Shown: positions 10,106-18,593, numbered from the stretch's first letter. The stretch is 64,000 nucleotides of DNA from Motilibacter deserti (GCF_011250635.1 NZ_JAANNP010000001.1:173085-237084); one strand, 5' to 3'. The notes: generated by a model not told the origin, from the sequence alone. Program-made: numbers and translations.

Positions 10106-10482
10106 CAGGCGCGGCCCTCGGGCTCCGGCGCCGGGCGGGCCCCGAGCTCCACGAGCAGCACCCCGCCGATGATGAGCGCGATCCCGGCCGTCATCGTGGC
10201 GGTGAGCGGCTCGTCGAACAGGACCGCGCCAAAGGCGGCGGTGAGCGCGACGCCGGTGGCGCCCCAGATGCCGTACGCGACCCCGAGGGCCATGCCGGCG
10301 CGCAGCACCGCGGACAGGAAGACGAACGAGGCGAGATACCCCACGGCCACCAGGGCGTACCAGCCCGGGGAGTCCAGCGCGGCCTTCAGGGACAGCGAGC
10401 CGGTCACTTCACTGAGCACGGCACCGGCGAGGAGGGCCCATCGGCTCGCAGCACCACCCCTGACGACCGCGCTCCCCACCAC
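10105..10482 (-). CDS. SMR-family small multidrug transporter, first of pair
   Basis: 126 residues from GTG 10482; four TM helices begin at RWALLAGAVLSEVTGS with the conserved TM1 glutamate, followed by GVAYGIWGATGVALTAAFG. A short C-terminal tail (APEPEGRA) is added. A longer frame open to 10662 is rejected: a TACGGT -10 element lies six bases before GTG 10482, giving a leaderless start, and upstream residues are Arg-rich. A second GTG follows immediately (10479). Divergent from the DrrAB-type exporter across a shared intergenic region. Confidence 0.88.
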   Translation of the reverse strand: MVGSAVVRGGAASRWALLAGAVLSEVTGSLSLKAALDSPGWYALVAVGYLASFVFLSAVLRAGMALGVAYGIWGATGVALTAAFGAVLFDEPLTATMTAGIALIIGGVLLVELGARPAPEPEGRA

Positions 10483-10488
10483 CGAACG

Positions 10489-10494
10489 ACCGTA
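10489..10494 (-). promoter_or_regulatory. -10 element (TACGGT) of SMR operon
   Basis: Six bases separate it from GTG 10482, which fits a leaderless transcript. Confidence 0.45.
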
Positions 10495-10612
10495 GCAACA
10501 CCGCCGACCCGCACCGCCACCCCAGGGCACCACGAGGAAACGCCTGCAGAGCAGCATTTCTCCGGGCGACCGCACCCGACCACCCGCCCGCCCACGACGC
10601 CGCTGCCTCGAG

Positions 10613-10645
10613 CAACCAAACTCCTGCGCCGCAAGTATTTGGTTG
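10613..10645. promoter_or_regulatory. Inverted repeat between divergent efflux operons
   Basis: Perfect 8-bp arms CAACCAAA (10613-10620) and TTTGGTTG (10638-10645), 17 bases apart, in an unusually AT-rich patch. The right arm overlaps the candidate -35 of the ABC exporter. A drug-responsive operator is a reasonable guess; no regulator gene is adjacent. Confidence 0.4.
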
Positions 10646-10672
10646 TTCCGTAGGACTAGCACCGGCTAGCCT
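10643..10672 (+). promoter_or_regulatory. Candidate sigma-70 promoter of ABC exporter operon
   Basis: TTGTTC (10643-10648), 18-base spacer, TAGCCT (10667-10672), then ATG at 10708 with GAAGGGG upstream. Confidence 0.4.
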
Positions 10673-10707
10673 GCCGGGAGCAGCAGCACCCGTGCGAAGG
10701 GGACGCG

Positions 10708-11694
10708 ATGACGGAGCTGGCCATCGAGACCATCGGCCTGGCGAAGACCTTCGGAGCGACCCGCGCGGTGGACGGCGTGGACCTGCAGGTGCGCCGCGGG
10801 CGCATCCACGGGTTCCTCGGCCCCAACGGCGCCGGGAAGACCACCACGATCAGGATGCTCGCGACCCTGCTGCGCCCGGACGCGGGCAGCGCGCAGGTGT
10901 TCGGCCACGACGTGGTCCGCGAGGCCGACGAGGTCCGCAGCCGGATCAGCCTCACGGGGCAGTTCGCCTCCCTGGACGAGGACCTCACGGGGATCGAGAA
11001 CCTCGTCCTGCTCTCGCGGCTACTCGGCTACTCGCGCCCGGCGGCGCGCAACCGCGCCGAGGAGCTCCTCGCGGCGTTCGGCCTGACCGACGCCGCCACC
11101 CGCCAGGTGAAGAAGTACTCCGGCGGCATGCGGCGCCGCATCGACATCGCGGCCAGCATCGTCGTCACACCTGAGCTCATCTTCCTGGACGAGCCGACGA
11201 CCGGGTTGGACCCACGCAGTCGAAATCAGGTATGGGACATCGTCCGTGCACTGGTGGCGGGCGGGACGACCGTCCTGCTCACGACGCAGTACCTCGACGA
11301 GGCCGACCAGCTCGCGGAGCAGATCTCCGTCATCGACAACGGCCGGGTCATCGCCGAGGGCACGCCGGGCGAGCTCAAGGCCTCCGTTGGGTCGGGCGCT
11401 CTCCTCGTCCGCGTGCAACGCCCGGAGCAGCGGCCGGCGGCCCGGGGCCTGCTCGAGCGCGTGCTCGCCGTCCCCGTACGCGACGAGGCCGACCCCGCGG
11501 CGCTGACCGCGACCGTCGACGACCCCGGGCCGGTGGCCCGCGCGCTCACCGAGCTCGACCGGGCCGGCATCGGGCTCGCACAGTTCTCCCTCGGCCAGCC
11601 GAGCCTTGACGAGGTGTTCCTCGCCCTGACCGGCCACGCCGCCACATCCTCCGACGACGCCGAGCCCGCCGACCTCCAGGAGAGCTCCCGGTGA
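10708..11694 (+). CDS. ABC exporter ATPase, DrrA (daunorubicin-resistance) type
   Basis: Cytosolic ATPase of a two-gene drug or lipid exporter. 328 residues: Walker [11 protein letters not shown] (~37-46), signature YSGGMRRR (~143), Walker [17 protein letters not shown], and the switch [13 protein letters not shown], all typical of DrrA. The C-terminal regulatory domain ends with the [15 protein letters not shown] motif conserved in the family. ATG 10708 follows GAAGGGG. It overlaps the permease gene by four bases (GTGA). Substrate is unknown; the neighbouring divergent SMR pair suggests a drug-efflux locus. Confidence 0.93.
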   Translation: MTELAIETIGLAKTFGATRAVDGVDLQVRRGRIHGFLGPNGAGKTTTIRMLATLLRPDAGSAQVFGHDVVREADEVRSRISLTGQFASLDEDLTGIENLVLLSRLLGYSRPAARNRAEELLAAFGLTDAATRQVKKYSGGMRRRIDIAASIVVTPELIFLDEPTTGLDPRSRNQVWDIVRALVAGGTTVLLTTQYLDEADQLAEQISVIDNGRVIAEGTPGELKASVGSGALLVRVQRPEQRPAARGLLERVLAVPVRDEADPAALTATVDDPGPVARALTELDRAGIGLAQFSLGQPSLDEVFLALTGHAATSSDDAEPADLQESSR

Positions 11695-12557
11695 CCGCGA
11701 CCGATGCCCGCCAGCAGGCCCCCTCGCCGCGCCAGCCGCTGGAGCAGATCTCCGGCGAGGCACTGCAGTCCGTGCTGCTCGCCGGCGCCCGCCCGCCCCG
11801 CCCCGGGCCGCTCTCGGTCTCCGCGACATTCGGCTGGCGGGCGATGCTGCGGATCAAGCACGTGCCGGAGCAGCTGTTCGACGTGACGGCGTTCCCGGTC
11901 CTGATGACGCTGATGTTCACCTACCTGTTCGGCGGCGCGCTCGCCGGGTCGGTGGACCGCTACGTCCAGTTCTTCCTGCCGGGCATCCTCGTGCAGACCG
12001 TCGTGATGATCACGATGTACACCGGCGTCGCGCTCAACACCGACATCACCAAGGGCGTCTTCGACCGCATCAAGTCGCTGCCCATCTGGCGGCCCTCGGC
12101 CCTGGTCGGGGCGCTGCTCGGCGACGTGGTCCGGTTCACCATCGCCTCCGCGATCGTCATCCTGCTCGGACTGGCCCTCGGCTTCCGACCGGACGGCGGG
12201 GTGCTCGGCGTGCTCGCGGGCGTGGCGCTGCTGCTGGTGTTCTCGTTCAGCCTGGGCTGGCTGTGGACCCTGCTAGGGCTCGTGCTGCGAACCCCGAACT
12301 CGGTGATGAACACCAGCATGATGGCGCTCTTCCCGCTGACCTTCGCGAGCAACATCTACGTCGACCCGGAGACGATGCCGGGGTGGCTGCAGGCGGTCGT
12401 CGACGTCAACCCGGTGGCGCACCTGGTGACCGCGATCCGCGGCCTCATGGAGGGCAACGGCGACATGGGCGACATCCTGCTCGTGCTCGTCGAGTCCGCG
12501 GTGCTCGTCGCCGTCTTCGGGACGTTGACGATGCGGCGCTACAACAGGCGCGCCTGA
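11691..12557 (+). CDS. ABC-2 permease, DrrB type
   Basis: 288-residue integral membrane partner of the upstream ATPase. A ~40-residue cytosolic N-terminus is followed by about six TM helices: [20 protein letters not shown] near residue 62, then [13 protein letters not shown], a pair near 145-190, [15 protein letters not shown], and a C-terminal helix before RRYNRRA. The ABC-2 signature region with [16 protein letters not shown] is present. The GTG start overlaps the ATPase stop, indicating coupling. The gene converges on the MoaD-like gene with a 17-bp gap. Confidence 0.92.
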   Translation: MTATDARQQAPSPRQPLEQISGEALQSVLLAGARPPRPGPLSVSATFGWRAMLRIKHVPEQLFDVTAFPVLMTLMFTYLFGGALAGSVDRYVQFFLPGILVQTVVMITMYTGVALNTDITKGVFDRIKSLPIWRPSALVGALLGDVVRFTIASAIVILLGLALGFRPDGGVLGVLAGVALLLVFSFSLGWLWTLLGLVLRTPNSVMNTSMMALFPLTFASNIYVDPETMPGWLQAVVDVNPVAHLVTAIRGLMEGNGDMGDILLVLVESAVLVAVFGTLTMRRYNRRA

Positions 12558-12574
12558 CTTCGGCGAAGCCTGCT

Positions 12575-12862
12575 TCAGCCGCCGGCGACCGACGGGATGA
12601 CGAGCAGCTGGGCCCCGGCGGGGAGCGGGGCGTCCAGCCCGCAGAGGCGTACGTCCTCCTCGCCCACATAGACGTTGACGTAGCGGCGCAGCTCCCCGCG
12701 GTCGTCGCAGAGCCGTCGGTGCAGCAGCGGGTGGCGCACCGCCAGCTCGCGGAGCAGCGCGCGGGTGCTGTCCCCGTCGTGCACCGGGAGGATCACCGCC
12801 GGGCGGCCGTCCGCGAGCTCGCGCAGTGCGGCGGGGAGCCGGACCGTGACGTCCACGCGCAC
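12575..12862 (-). CDS. MoaD/ThiS-family sulfur carrier protein
   Basis: 95-residue beta-grasp protein. It has the ubiquitin-like pattern (VTVRLPAALRELADG, YVNVYVGEEDVR, DAPLPAGAQLLVIPSVAGG) and ends in the Gly-Gly required for thiocarboxylation or conjugation. Sulfur carriers of this type serve molybdopterin, thiamine or cysteine synthesis; which one cannot be told, and no partner E1 is nearby. The start is GTG 12862, just after the stop of the BNR-repeat gene (seven-base gap), so the two form an operon. A longer in-frame extension is rejected because it is antisense to nothing conserved and overlaps the BNR gene. Confidence 0.82.
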   Translation of the reverse strand: MRVDVTVRLPAALRELADGRPAVILPVHDGDSTRALLRELAVRHPLLHRRLCDDRGELRRYVNVYVGEEDVRLCGLDAPLPAGAQLLVIPSVAGG

Positions 12863-12869
12863 CCGCCGC

Positions 12870-13955
12870 TCAGGCGAGGACCGCGGCCCGGACGCAGAGG
12901 ACGTCCGGCAGGTGACGGGCGACCACGGACCAGCTCTCGCCCTCGTCCCTGCTGGCGTAGACCTCGCCGTTGCGGTTCCCGAAATAGACGCCCGCCGGCA
13001 CGCCGCCGTCGGTGGACATGGCGTCGCGCAGGACGACGCCCCCGAAATGCGGCTCGTCCGGCAGCCCGGCACTGGTCGACCGCCAGGTGGCCCCCGCGTC
13101 GTCGGTGCGGAACACCCGGCATCTGCCGTCTGCCGGCCTGCGGTCCATGTCCGCGACGAGCGGGAACACGTACGCGGTGCCCGGCCGGTGCGGGTGCGCG
13201 ACGACCGGGAACCCGAAGCTCGCGGGCAGGCCGTCGTCGATCGGCGCCCAGGTCGTGCCCTCGTCGTCGCTGCGGAAGACACCACCGTGGTTCTGGGCAA
13301 ACAGCTGCTCGGGCCGGCCGGGGCTGAACGCGACCTTGTGCACGCATTGCCCGAACTCGGGTTCGGGCTCTGGCAGGAAGGCGGCGGAGATGCCGCGGTT
13401 GGCGGCGGTCCAGCTCTTCCCGCGGTCGGCGCTGCGGTAGACGCCTCCGGTGGACATGGCGACGAGCACCCGGTCCGGCTCCACCGGGTGCGGGAGGATC
13501 GTGTGCACGGCCTGCCCGCCGTACCCCTCCCCCCACTCCGGCCGGTGCGGGTGGTCCCACAGGCCGTCGACGAACGAGAACGAGCGCCCTCCGTCCTCGG
13601 ACCGGAACAGCGCCGACGGCTGCGTTCCGGCCCAGACCACGTCGGGCTGCGACGCGGGCGCCGGCTGCAGCTGCCAGACCCGCGTGAGCGAGGTGCCGGT
13701 CCGCTCGGGGAAGCGGACCGGGGCGTCCTCGGGCTCCTGCCAGGTGCGTCCGAGGTCGTCGGAGGTCATGACGGACGGCCCCCAGTGCTCGCTGTCCACG
13801 CCGGCCAGCAGCCGCGGGACCGCGCCCCGGGTGTCGATGGCCACGGAGTAGACCGCGTTCATCCCCAGCAGCCGGTCGGACAGCTCCCAGCCCGACCCGG
13901 TGTCCGAGGCCAGCCAGAGGCCTTTGCGCGTCGCGATCGCCACGAGAGCAGGCAC
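12870..13955 (-). CDS. WD40/YVTN/BNR-like repeat protein (sialidase fold)
   Basis: 361-residue beta-propeller without signal peptide. Asp-box/BNR repeats are visible: TSDDLGRTWQ, RSEDGGRSF, RSADRGKSW, RSDDEGTTW, RTDDAGATW, ASRDEGESW. These repeats are shared by sialidases and VPS10/YCF48-like proteins, and no sialidase catalytic Arg triad or FRIP motif is obvious. Enzymatic activity is therefore not claimed. GTG 13955 is preceded by GGAAGGA; the longer open frame upstream is rejected. It is the first gene of an operon with the MoaD/ThiS protein. The repeated pairing of these two families in actinobacteria is from memory and should be checked. Confidence 0.85.
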   Translation of the reverse strand: MPALVAIATRKGLWLASDTGSGWELSDRLLGMNAVYSVAIDTRGAVPRLLAGVDSEHWGPSVMTSDDLGRTWQEPEDAPVRFPERTGTSLTRVWQLQPAPASQPDVVWAGTQPSALFRSEDGGRSFSFVDGLWDHPHRPEWGEGYGGQAVHTILPHPVEPDRVLVAMSTGGVYRSADRGKSWTAANRGISAAFLPEPEPEFGQCVHKVAFSPGRPEQLFAQNHGGVFRSDDEGTTWAPIDDGLPASFGFPVVAHPHRPGTAYVFPLVADMDRRPADGRCRVFRTDDAGATWRSTSAGLPDEPHFGGVVLRDAMSTDGGVPAGVYFGNRNGEVYASRDEGESWSVVARHLPDVLCVRAAVLA

Positions 13956-14165
13956 AGGGATCCTTCCGTACAACGAGGAGGTTGTCGCGCAGGACCAACG
14001 CTCGTACGTTGCCACTCCCCGGTGCGCGGCGCAATGCCCAGCCGCCGCCGGTCGTGTCGTGCGGGGAACGGACCGGACGTCAGCGAGCGGACAGACACCC
14101 GCACAGCAGCGCGACAGGCTGGTCGCACGCAGGACGCCCGATCCGAGACCTCGCAGGAGGCCGCC

Positions 14166-14276
14166 ATGTTCGTCGTCTCCGAGCGCTCGACCGGCCAGGT
14201 CGTCCGGGTCACGCGGGACGAGAGCGCCGTCCGTCGCTACGGCGCGAACGCGAGCTACGTGGTGGCCGCGCTCTGA
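14166..14276 (+). CDS. Small ORF, 36 aa, unknown
   Basis: ATG 14166 has an AGGAGG Shine-Dalgarno at ideal distance and the frame runs to TGA at 14276. The product starts MFVVSERSTGQVVRVTRDES and ends ASYVVAAL: a mixed hydrophobic/charged peptide without a signal or TM segment. It stands alone between divergent neighbours, so it is either an independent small gene or a chance ORF with a good ribosome site. No family recognised. Confidence 0.45.
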   Translation: MFVVSERSTGQVVRVTRDESAVRRYGANASYVVAAL

Positions 14277-14373
14277 GGCTGCTCCCCCGGACGAGCACGT
14301 ACGCCGAGCCGGCCGCCGCTCTCCCAGCGCGGCGCCCGGCCCGGCATAACGTCCTCTCAAAGGCCGCCCGGCG

Positions 14374-14787
14374 TCAGAAGCACATGTTGACGTTGGCGGT
14401 GTTGGTCTTCCACCCGGTCGACGACGTCACCGTCGCGTAGACCTCGTCGCAGCCCTCCCAGTCCTCGTCGAGCACGTCACGGGGGACGAGCGCGTTGAGG
14501 GAGAAGTTGCCGTTGCACGCGTAGCCGCTGACCTCGTAGCGCAGGTCGTCGTCGAACGCCGCGTCGTCGCCCTTGAGCCGCATCTTGATGGTCGAGTAGG
14601 CGGGCGCGCCGGCGACATATCCGTAGGACGAGACGTAGTAGTAGCCGGGGTACGCGGTGGAGGCGCTGATGCGCAGCTTCGCGTACGACGGCGACGCCGC
14701 CGACGACGGTGCCGCCGTGGCGACGGCGACGGGCAGGGCGAGCGCCGCCCCGAGGGCGAAAGCCGTGGCCTTCTTCAGGATGCTCAT
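14374..14787 (-). CDS. Secreted protein of unknown family, Cys-containing paralogue
   Basis: 137 residues with a Sec signal peptide (MSILKKATAFALGAALALPV..., cleavage probably near PSSAAS-PS). The mature part is predicted beta-rich, with GDDAAFDDDL and the motif DVLDEDWEGCDEVYATV. Three cysteines (in YACNG, EGCDE and the C-terminal NMCF) leave one potentially unpaired. It is paralogous to the gene immediately upstream, whose stop overlaps its ATG (ATGA), so both are made together. Acidic DD/DEDW clusters could bind calcium; this is a guess. I do not recognise the family. Confidence 0.7.
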   Translation of the reverse strand: MSILKKATAFALGAALALPVAVATAAPSSAASPSYAKLRISASTAYPGYYYVSSYGYVAGAPAYSTIKMRLKGDDAAFDDDLRYEVSGYACNGNFSLNALVPRDVLDEDWEGCDEVYATVTSSTGWKTNTANVNMCF

Positions 14788-15254
14788 CAGAAGCTCCCCG
14801 TCACGACGTTGGTGGTGAGCTGGAAGCTGCCGAGCGCCGGGTCCCAGATGTGGGCGCGCGCATAGACCTCGTCCTGCCCCCAGTCCTCGTCGAGGGTGTC
14901 GCCGTCGATGGTGAACTGGGTCCAGAAGTCGCCGTTGGGGAACGTCGTCATCCAGTTCTTGTCGAAGAGGTTCTCGTCGAACCACGTGTCGTCGGAGTAG
15001 AGGCTGATGCTGAAGTTCCGCGGCGTGACGCTCGTCAGCGTGGCGTGCCCGCTGATGGTGACGGAGTAGTTGCCTCCTCCGACCGAGCGGATCGCGAGGT
15101 GCGCGTAGTTGTAAGACGCCCGCTTCACCGTCGCCGACGGTTTTGCCTTGTGCTCGCCGATGCTTTGGGCGTTTGCCGCGCCGGCGCCGGCGAGGCCGAG
15201 TCCTGCGGTGACCGCGGTGGCTGCTGCGACAGCGGCCAGCTTGTACCGAAACAT
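14787..15254 (-). CDS. Secreted protein of unknown family, Cys-free paralogue
   Basis: 155 residues, signal peptide at 1-29 (MFRYKLAAVAAATAVTAGLG..., cleavage after AGAANA). ATG 15254 is preceded by AGGAGGAG. The mature domain shares with its downstream neighbour an order of short motifs: YAxLxI, a DD-W/A-FD pair (YSDDTWFDENLFD), NGDF, and DTLDEDWGQDEVYARA. This supports tandem duplication followed by strong divergence. Unlike the neighbour it has no cysteine. Predicted all-beta. No function can be assigned. Confidence 0.72.
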   Translation of the reverse strand: MFRYKLAAVAAATAVTAGLGLAGAGAANAQSIGEHKAKPSATVKRASYNYAHLAIRSVGGGNYSVTISGHATLTSVTPRNFSISLYSDDTWFDENLFDKNWMTTFPNGDFWTQFTIDGDTLDEDWGQDEVYARAHIWDPALGSFQLTTNVVTGSF

Positions 15255-15413
15255 ACGTCTCCTCCTGGGGCGGAACAGGGATGGCCGAGAGCCGGCCGGG
15301 AATGGTCGGCGACCTTTTGCGGTGCGCGCCGCGCACCGTCGATCGCCGTACGAAGAAGGTAGGACGCCGGCCAGGCCCGGCGCGTGGGGAGAACTCCCCA
15401 TCTTGGGGGGCGG

Positions 15414-15986
15414 CTAGCTGCCGACGAGCGGCCCGTCCTCGCGGGTGAGCGCCAGCAGCAGCTCGCGCGTGCGGCGCAGCTGCTCGACGTCGTAGCCGCC
15501 CTCGTAGAGCCCAGCGACGGCCGCGCCGTCGGCGGCCCGGACGACGAGGAGCACCCGGTCGGGGTCCAGGCCGTCGGCGGCGAACGCCTCGTCCCAGCGC
15601 TGCTTGTCCAGCCGCATCACCTCGACCACGCCGGGCACCGCGGAGAGCGCCGCGGCCAGCACCACGTAGTCGTGCGCTGCGGGCCCGTCGTCGAGCGCCG
15701 CGAAGGTGACCGAGACGTAGGCGCGGACCAGCCTGCCCTTCGCGTGATCGGCAGGGTCGACGGCAGCCGCCACCGCGTCCCGGAAGAGCTCGGCTTGGTC
15801 CTCGGCCACCTCGAGCAGCAGCGCGTCGCGCGAGCCGAAGTGGTGGAGCAGGCCGCCCTTGGACACGTCGGCCGCGCGCGCGATGGCATCGAGGCTCACC
15901 CCGGCCCCGTGCGCCACGACGGCGGCGGCGGCCGCGTCGAGCACTGCTCGGCGGGTGCGGGCGGTGTCGCGCTCCTTGCCCGCCAT
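15414..15986 (-). CDS. TetR-family repressor of the adjacent MFS exporter
   Basis: 190-residue dimeric DNA-binding regulator. The N-terminal helix-turn-helix is VSLDAIARAADVSKGGLLHHFGSRDALL (about residues 29-57); the rest is the ligand-binding helical domain. ATG 15986 (MAGKERDTART) is chosen over an upstream in-frame start at 16025. It is divergent from an MFS exporter, with a palindromic operator between them. The layout is the usual one for a drug-inducible efflux pump controlled by its own TetR. Confidence 0.9.
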   Translation of the reverse strand: MAGKERDTARTRRAVLDAAAAAVVAHGAGVSLDAIARAADVSKGGLLHHFGSRDALLLEVAEDQAELFRDAVAAAVDPADHAKGRLVRAYVSVTFAALDDGPAAHDYVVLAAALSAVPGVVEVMRLDKQRWDEAFAADGLDPDRVLLVVRAADGAAVAGLYEGGYDVEQLRRTRELLLALTREDGPLVGS

Positions 15987-16056
15987 CAGCGCGCCTCCGT
16001 CCGCTCCGGCTCCCGCAGAAGGCAACCCTACATAGCCGACCGGATGGTTTGCAGTG

Positions 16057-16072
16057 CCGACCGTTCGGTCGG
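16057..16072. promoter_or_regulatory. TetR-type operator palindrome
   Basis: CCGACCGTTCGGTCGG has 7-bp perfect arms around TT, the typical (A)CCGACC-N-GGTCGG form of TetR operators. It abuts the MFS -10 element (TAACGT, 16073-16078). Confidence 0.7.
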
Positions 16073-16078
16073 TAACGT
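16073..16078 (+). promoter_or_regulatory. -10 element (TAACGT) of MFS gene, leaderless
   Basis: Seven bases separate it from ATG 16086. The operator occupies the -10/-35 spacer, so a bound repressor would exclude RNA polymerase. Confidence 0.5.
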
Positions 16079-16085
16079 GGCCGGT

Positions 16086-17603
16086 ATGGCCTCCCCCACC
16101 AGCGCGCCGCCCTTGCCGACGACGCCGCGCGCGGGCGCCCGGCAGTGGGCCGCCCTGGCCGCGCTCACGTTGGCCGTCACCCTGCTCGCGGTGGACGGCA
16201 CGGTCCTGGCCCTGGCGGTGCCGGCCCTCACCGCCGACCTGGCGCCCTCGGCGACCGCCCTGCTGTGGATCGGGGACGCCTACTCGTTCGCCCTCGCCGG
16301 ACTGCTCATCAGCATGGGCACGCTCGCCGACCGCATCGGGCGCAAACGGCTGCTGCTGGTCGGCGTGAGCGGGTTCGGCGCCGCGTCCCTGCTGGCGGCC
16401 CTCGCTCCGAGCGCGGGCTGGCTCATCGCGGCCCGGGTGCTGCTCGGCGTCGCGGGCGCCACGCTCATGCCGTCGACGCTGTCGATCGTCCGCAACCTCT
16501 TCCTCGACGCGCGGCAGCGCACGCGCGCCGTCGCCGTCTGGTCAGCGGGCGCCTCGGGCGGCGCAGCCCTCGGGCCTCTCGTCGGGGGCGCCCTGCTCGA
16601 GCACTACTGGTGGGGCTCGGTCTTCCTCATCAACCTGCCGGTGATGCTGGTCGTGCTCGTGGCCGTTGCCGCCCTGGTGCCCGAGTCGCGCAACCCGTCC
16701 GCCGGCCCGCTGGACGCGTGGAGCGTACTGCTGTCCGCGGCGGCGGTCGTGCCGTTCGTCTGGACGGTCAAGCACGCGGCCCAGAACGGCCCGGGCCTCG
16801 CCGGCGCGGCGTCCCTCGGGCTCGCGATCGCAGCGGGAGCCGCTTTCGTGACGCGACAGCGACGGCTTCCCGACCCGCTCGTCGACGTCGGGCTGTTCAC
16901 CCGCCCCGCGTTCGCGGGGACCGTGGCCGCGAGCCTGATCGCCGTCTTCGCCTTCAGCGGGCTGCTCTTCTTCTTCTCGCAGTACCTCCAGCTGGTCCGC
17001 GGCTACAGCCCGTTCGAGGCTGGGATCCGCGAGCTCCCGCTGACGCTCGCGTCGATCGCCGTCGTGGCGGTCGCGGTGCCCGTCATGGCCCGGCTCGGCG
17101 CCGGCCGCGCGCTCGCGGCCGCTCTCCTCGTGGCGGCGGCCGGCCTCGCGGTGCTCGCACTGGCGGAGGGGCAGCCGGGGTACGCCGGGCTCGCCCTGGG
17201 GCTGGTCGTCACCGGGCTGGGCGTCGGGCTGGCGTTCACGGCGGCCACCGACGCGGTGCTCGGCGCCGTGCCCCGCGACCGGGCCGGAGCAGCCTCGGCG
17301 ATCTCGGAGATGTCCTACGAGCTCGGCATCGCCCTCGGCATCGCCCTGCTGGGCACGGCGCACACGCTGCTCTACCGCGACCGCTTGCCCGACCTCGCCG
17401 GCCTGCCGGGCGCGACGCAGGACGCCGTGACCGAGTCGCTCGCCGCCGCGTACGCCGCACTGCCCGGGGGCGGTGCGCTGCTCGACGCCGCCCGCCACGC
17501 CTTCGCCCAAGCGATGCAGGTGACATCGGGCATCGCCGCCGCGCTGCTCGTCGCCGCCGCCGGAGTGGCGTGGAAGCTCATGGGCGCGCGGCCCCGGACC
17601 TGA
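16086..17603 (+). CDS. MFS drug:proton antiporter, DHA2 (14-TM) family
   Basis: 505-residue inner-membrane exporter. Helices begin at residue ~20. TM1 carries LLAVDGTVLALAVPALTADL, a variant of the DHA2 motif D1. The loop between TM2 and TM3 has GTLADRIGRKRLLL (motif A), and LGPLVGGALLEHYWWGSVFLINLP is the 14-TM motif C region. Length and ~14 hydrophobic segments agree with EmrB/QacA-like pumps. Leaderless start at ATG 16086 behind TAACGT. Divergently controlled by the TetR at 15414-15986. Substrate unknown. Confidence 0.93.
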   Translation: MASPTSAPPLPTTPRAGARQWAALAALTLAVTLLAVDGTVLALAVPALTADLAPSATALLWIGDAYSFALAGLLISMGTLADRIGRKRLLLVGVSGFGAASLLAALAPSAGWLIAARVLLGVAGATLMPSTLSIVRNLFLDARQRTRAVAVWSAGASGGAALGPLVGGALLEHYWWGSVFLINLPVMLVVLVAVAALVPESRNPSAGPLDAWSVLLSAAAVVPFVWTVKHAAQNGPGLAGAASLGLAIAAGAAFVTRQRRLPDPLVDVGLFTRPAFAGTVAASLIAVFAFSGLLFFFSQYLQLVRGYSPFEAGIRELPLTLASIAVVAVAVPVMARLGAGRALAAALLVAAAGLAVLALAEGQPGYAGLALGLVVTGLGVGLAFTAATDAVLGAVPRDRAGAASAISEMSYELGIALGIALLGTAHTLLYRDRLPDLAGLPGATQDAVTESLAAAYAALPGGGALLDAARHAFAQAMQVTSGIAAALLVAAAGVAWKLMGARPRT

Positions 17604-17637
17604 CGCCTGCGCCCGTCCTCAGCAGAGCGCCGGCCCC

Positions 17638-17675
17638 TCGTCGGCGGCGGGCTGGCACAGCACCGCCGCCGACGA
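17638..17675. terminator. Bidirectional hairpin between convergent genes
   Basis: 13-bp perfect arms (17638-17650 and 17663-17675), 12-nt loop, between the stops of the MFS (+) and dioxygenase (-) genes. No T-tract. Confidence 0.6.
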
Positions 17676-17691
17676 CCGGAGGAGCGAAGGA

Positions 17692-18558
17692 CTACTCCGC
17701 CTCGCCCATCACGAGCCCCTCGATGCTGTGCTTCTGCGTGATCGGGGTGAGCTCGTCGACGATCGGGCAGACGAGGTGGTCGCGAACGCTCTGCGGCAGC
17801 TGCGCCCAGTAGCCCTTCGTCACCGCGAGGTCGTGGTGCTCGGCGTTGCCGGCACCGGGGGCGTCGACGCCGATGACGAGCACCGGTCGCGACTTCTGCG
17901 ACTCGTTCTTCGTGCCGCGGTGGATCGTGAGCGCCGAGCGGGCCGAGATGTCGCCCATCTTCGGGTACTTGCGGACGGCCCGCTCCTGGTAGCGCGGGTA
18001 GAGCGGCTTGGGCGGGAACATCTCGTGGCCGAACGCCTCGGACCAGTCCCACTGCGTGCCGGGTGCGATCTCGAAGGGGCCCATGTCCTCCTCCGTGTCG
18101 ACGGCCGTGAGGTTGAAGGCGAGGCTGGTGAGCCGCCCTTCCCGCCGGGTCGTCTCGGGCATCGGGAAGTCGCGGTGCCAGGGCTGGTTGACCGCACCCG
18201 CGAACGGGATGTCGAAGCCGACCTCGACGATCTGGTAGTCCGGCCCGAGGACGGACTCGCACACCTTCCGGAACCACGGGTGGTCGACGATCTCGACGAA
18301 CGCGCGCAGCTGCTCGGGGTGGATCTCGACGTACCACCGCTTGGGGCCGCGGCCGACCGCGCCACCCGGGCGGCTGCGCGCCTCCTCGAACGCAGCCTCG
18401 ATGTCCTCGCGCATGCCCTCGGCGAGCTCGCGGCTGAACGCGCCCTTCTTCGCGGTGATGCCGTCGGTGTAGAGCGCGCGGACGATCGCGGTGGCCTCGT
18501 CGTCGGCTCCCGGCGGCAGGGGCAGGACGTCGGTGTCGCGGATGGCGGTGACGATCAC
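17692..18558 (-). CDS. Phytanoyl-CoA dioxygenase (PhyH) family oxygenase
   Basis: 288-residue Fe(II)/2-oxoglutarate-dependent oxygenase fold. The iron triad can be placed at HRD (QPWHRDFPMPE, His/Asp) and a later His in SALTIHRGTKNES, with an Arg nearby to bind 2-oxoglutarate. Families of this type hydroxylate small molecules; the substrate is unknown. The start GTG 18558 follows GGAGGAG. It is divergent from a LacI-family regulator, with two adjoining palindromic operators in the 5' region. This suggests a single-enzyme catabolic step induced by a sugar-like or other small ligand. Confidence 0.82.
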   Translation of the reverse strand: MIVTAIRDTDVLPLPPGADDEATAIVRALYTDGITAKKGAFSRELAEGMREDIEAAFEEARSRPGGAVGRGPKRWYVEIHPEQLRAFVEIVDHPWFRKVCESVLGPDYQIVEVGFDIPFAGAVNQPWHRDFPMPETTRREGRLTSLAFNLTAVDTEEDMGPFEIAPGTQWDWSEAFGHEMFPPKPLYPRYQERAVRKYPKMGDISARSALTIHRGTKNESQKSRPVLVIGVDAPGAGNAEHHDLAVTKGYWAQLPQSVRDHLVCPIVDELTPITQKHSIEGLVMGEAE

Positions 18559-18593
18559 GGCGCGCTCCTCCTCGAGTCGGTGTGCGACTACCT

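Noticed and set aside
12863-13300. Extended N-terminus for the MoaD/ThiS protein
   Set aside because: It would overlap the BNR-repeat gene in another frame; GTG 12862 gives a normal 95-residue beta-grasp protein.
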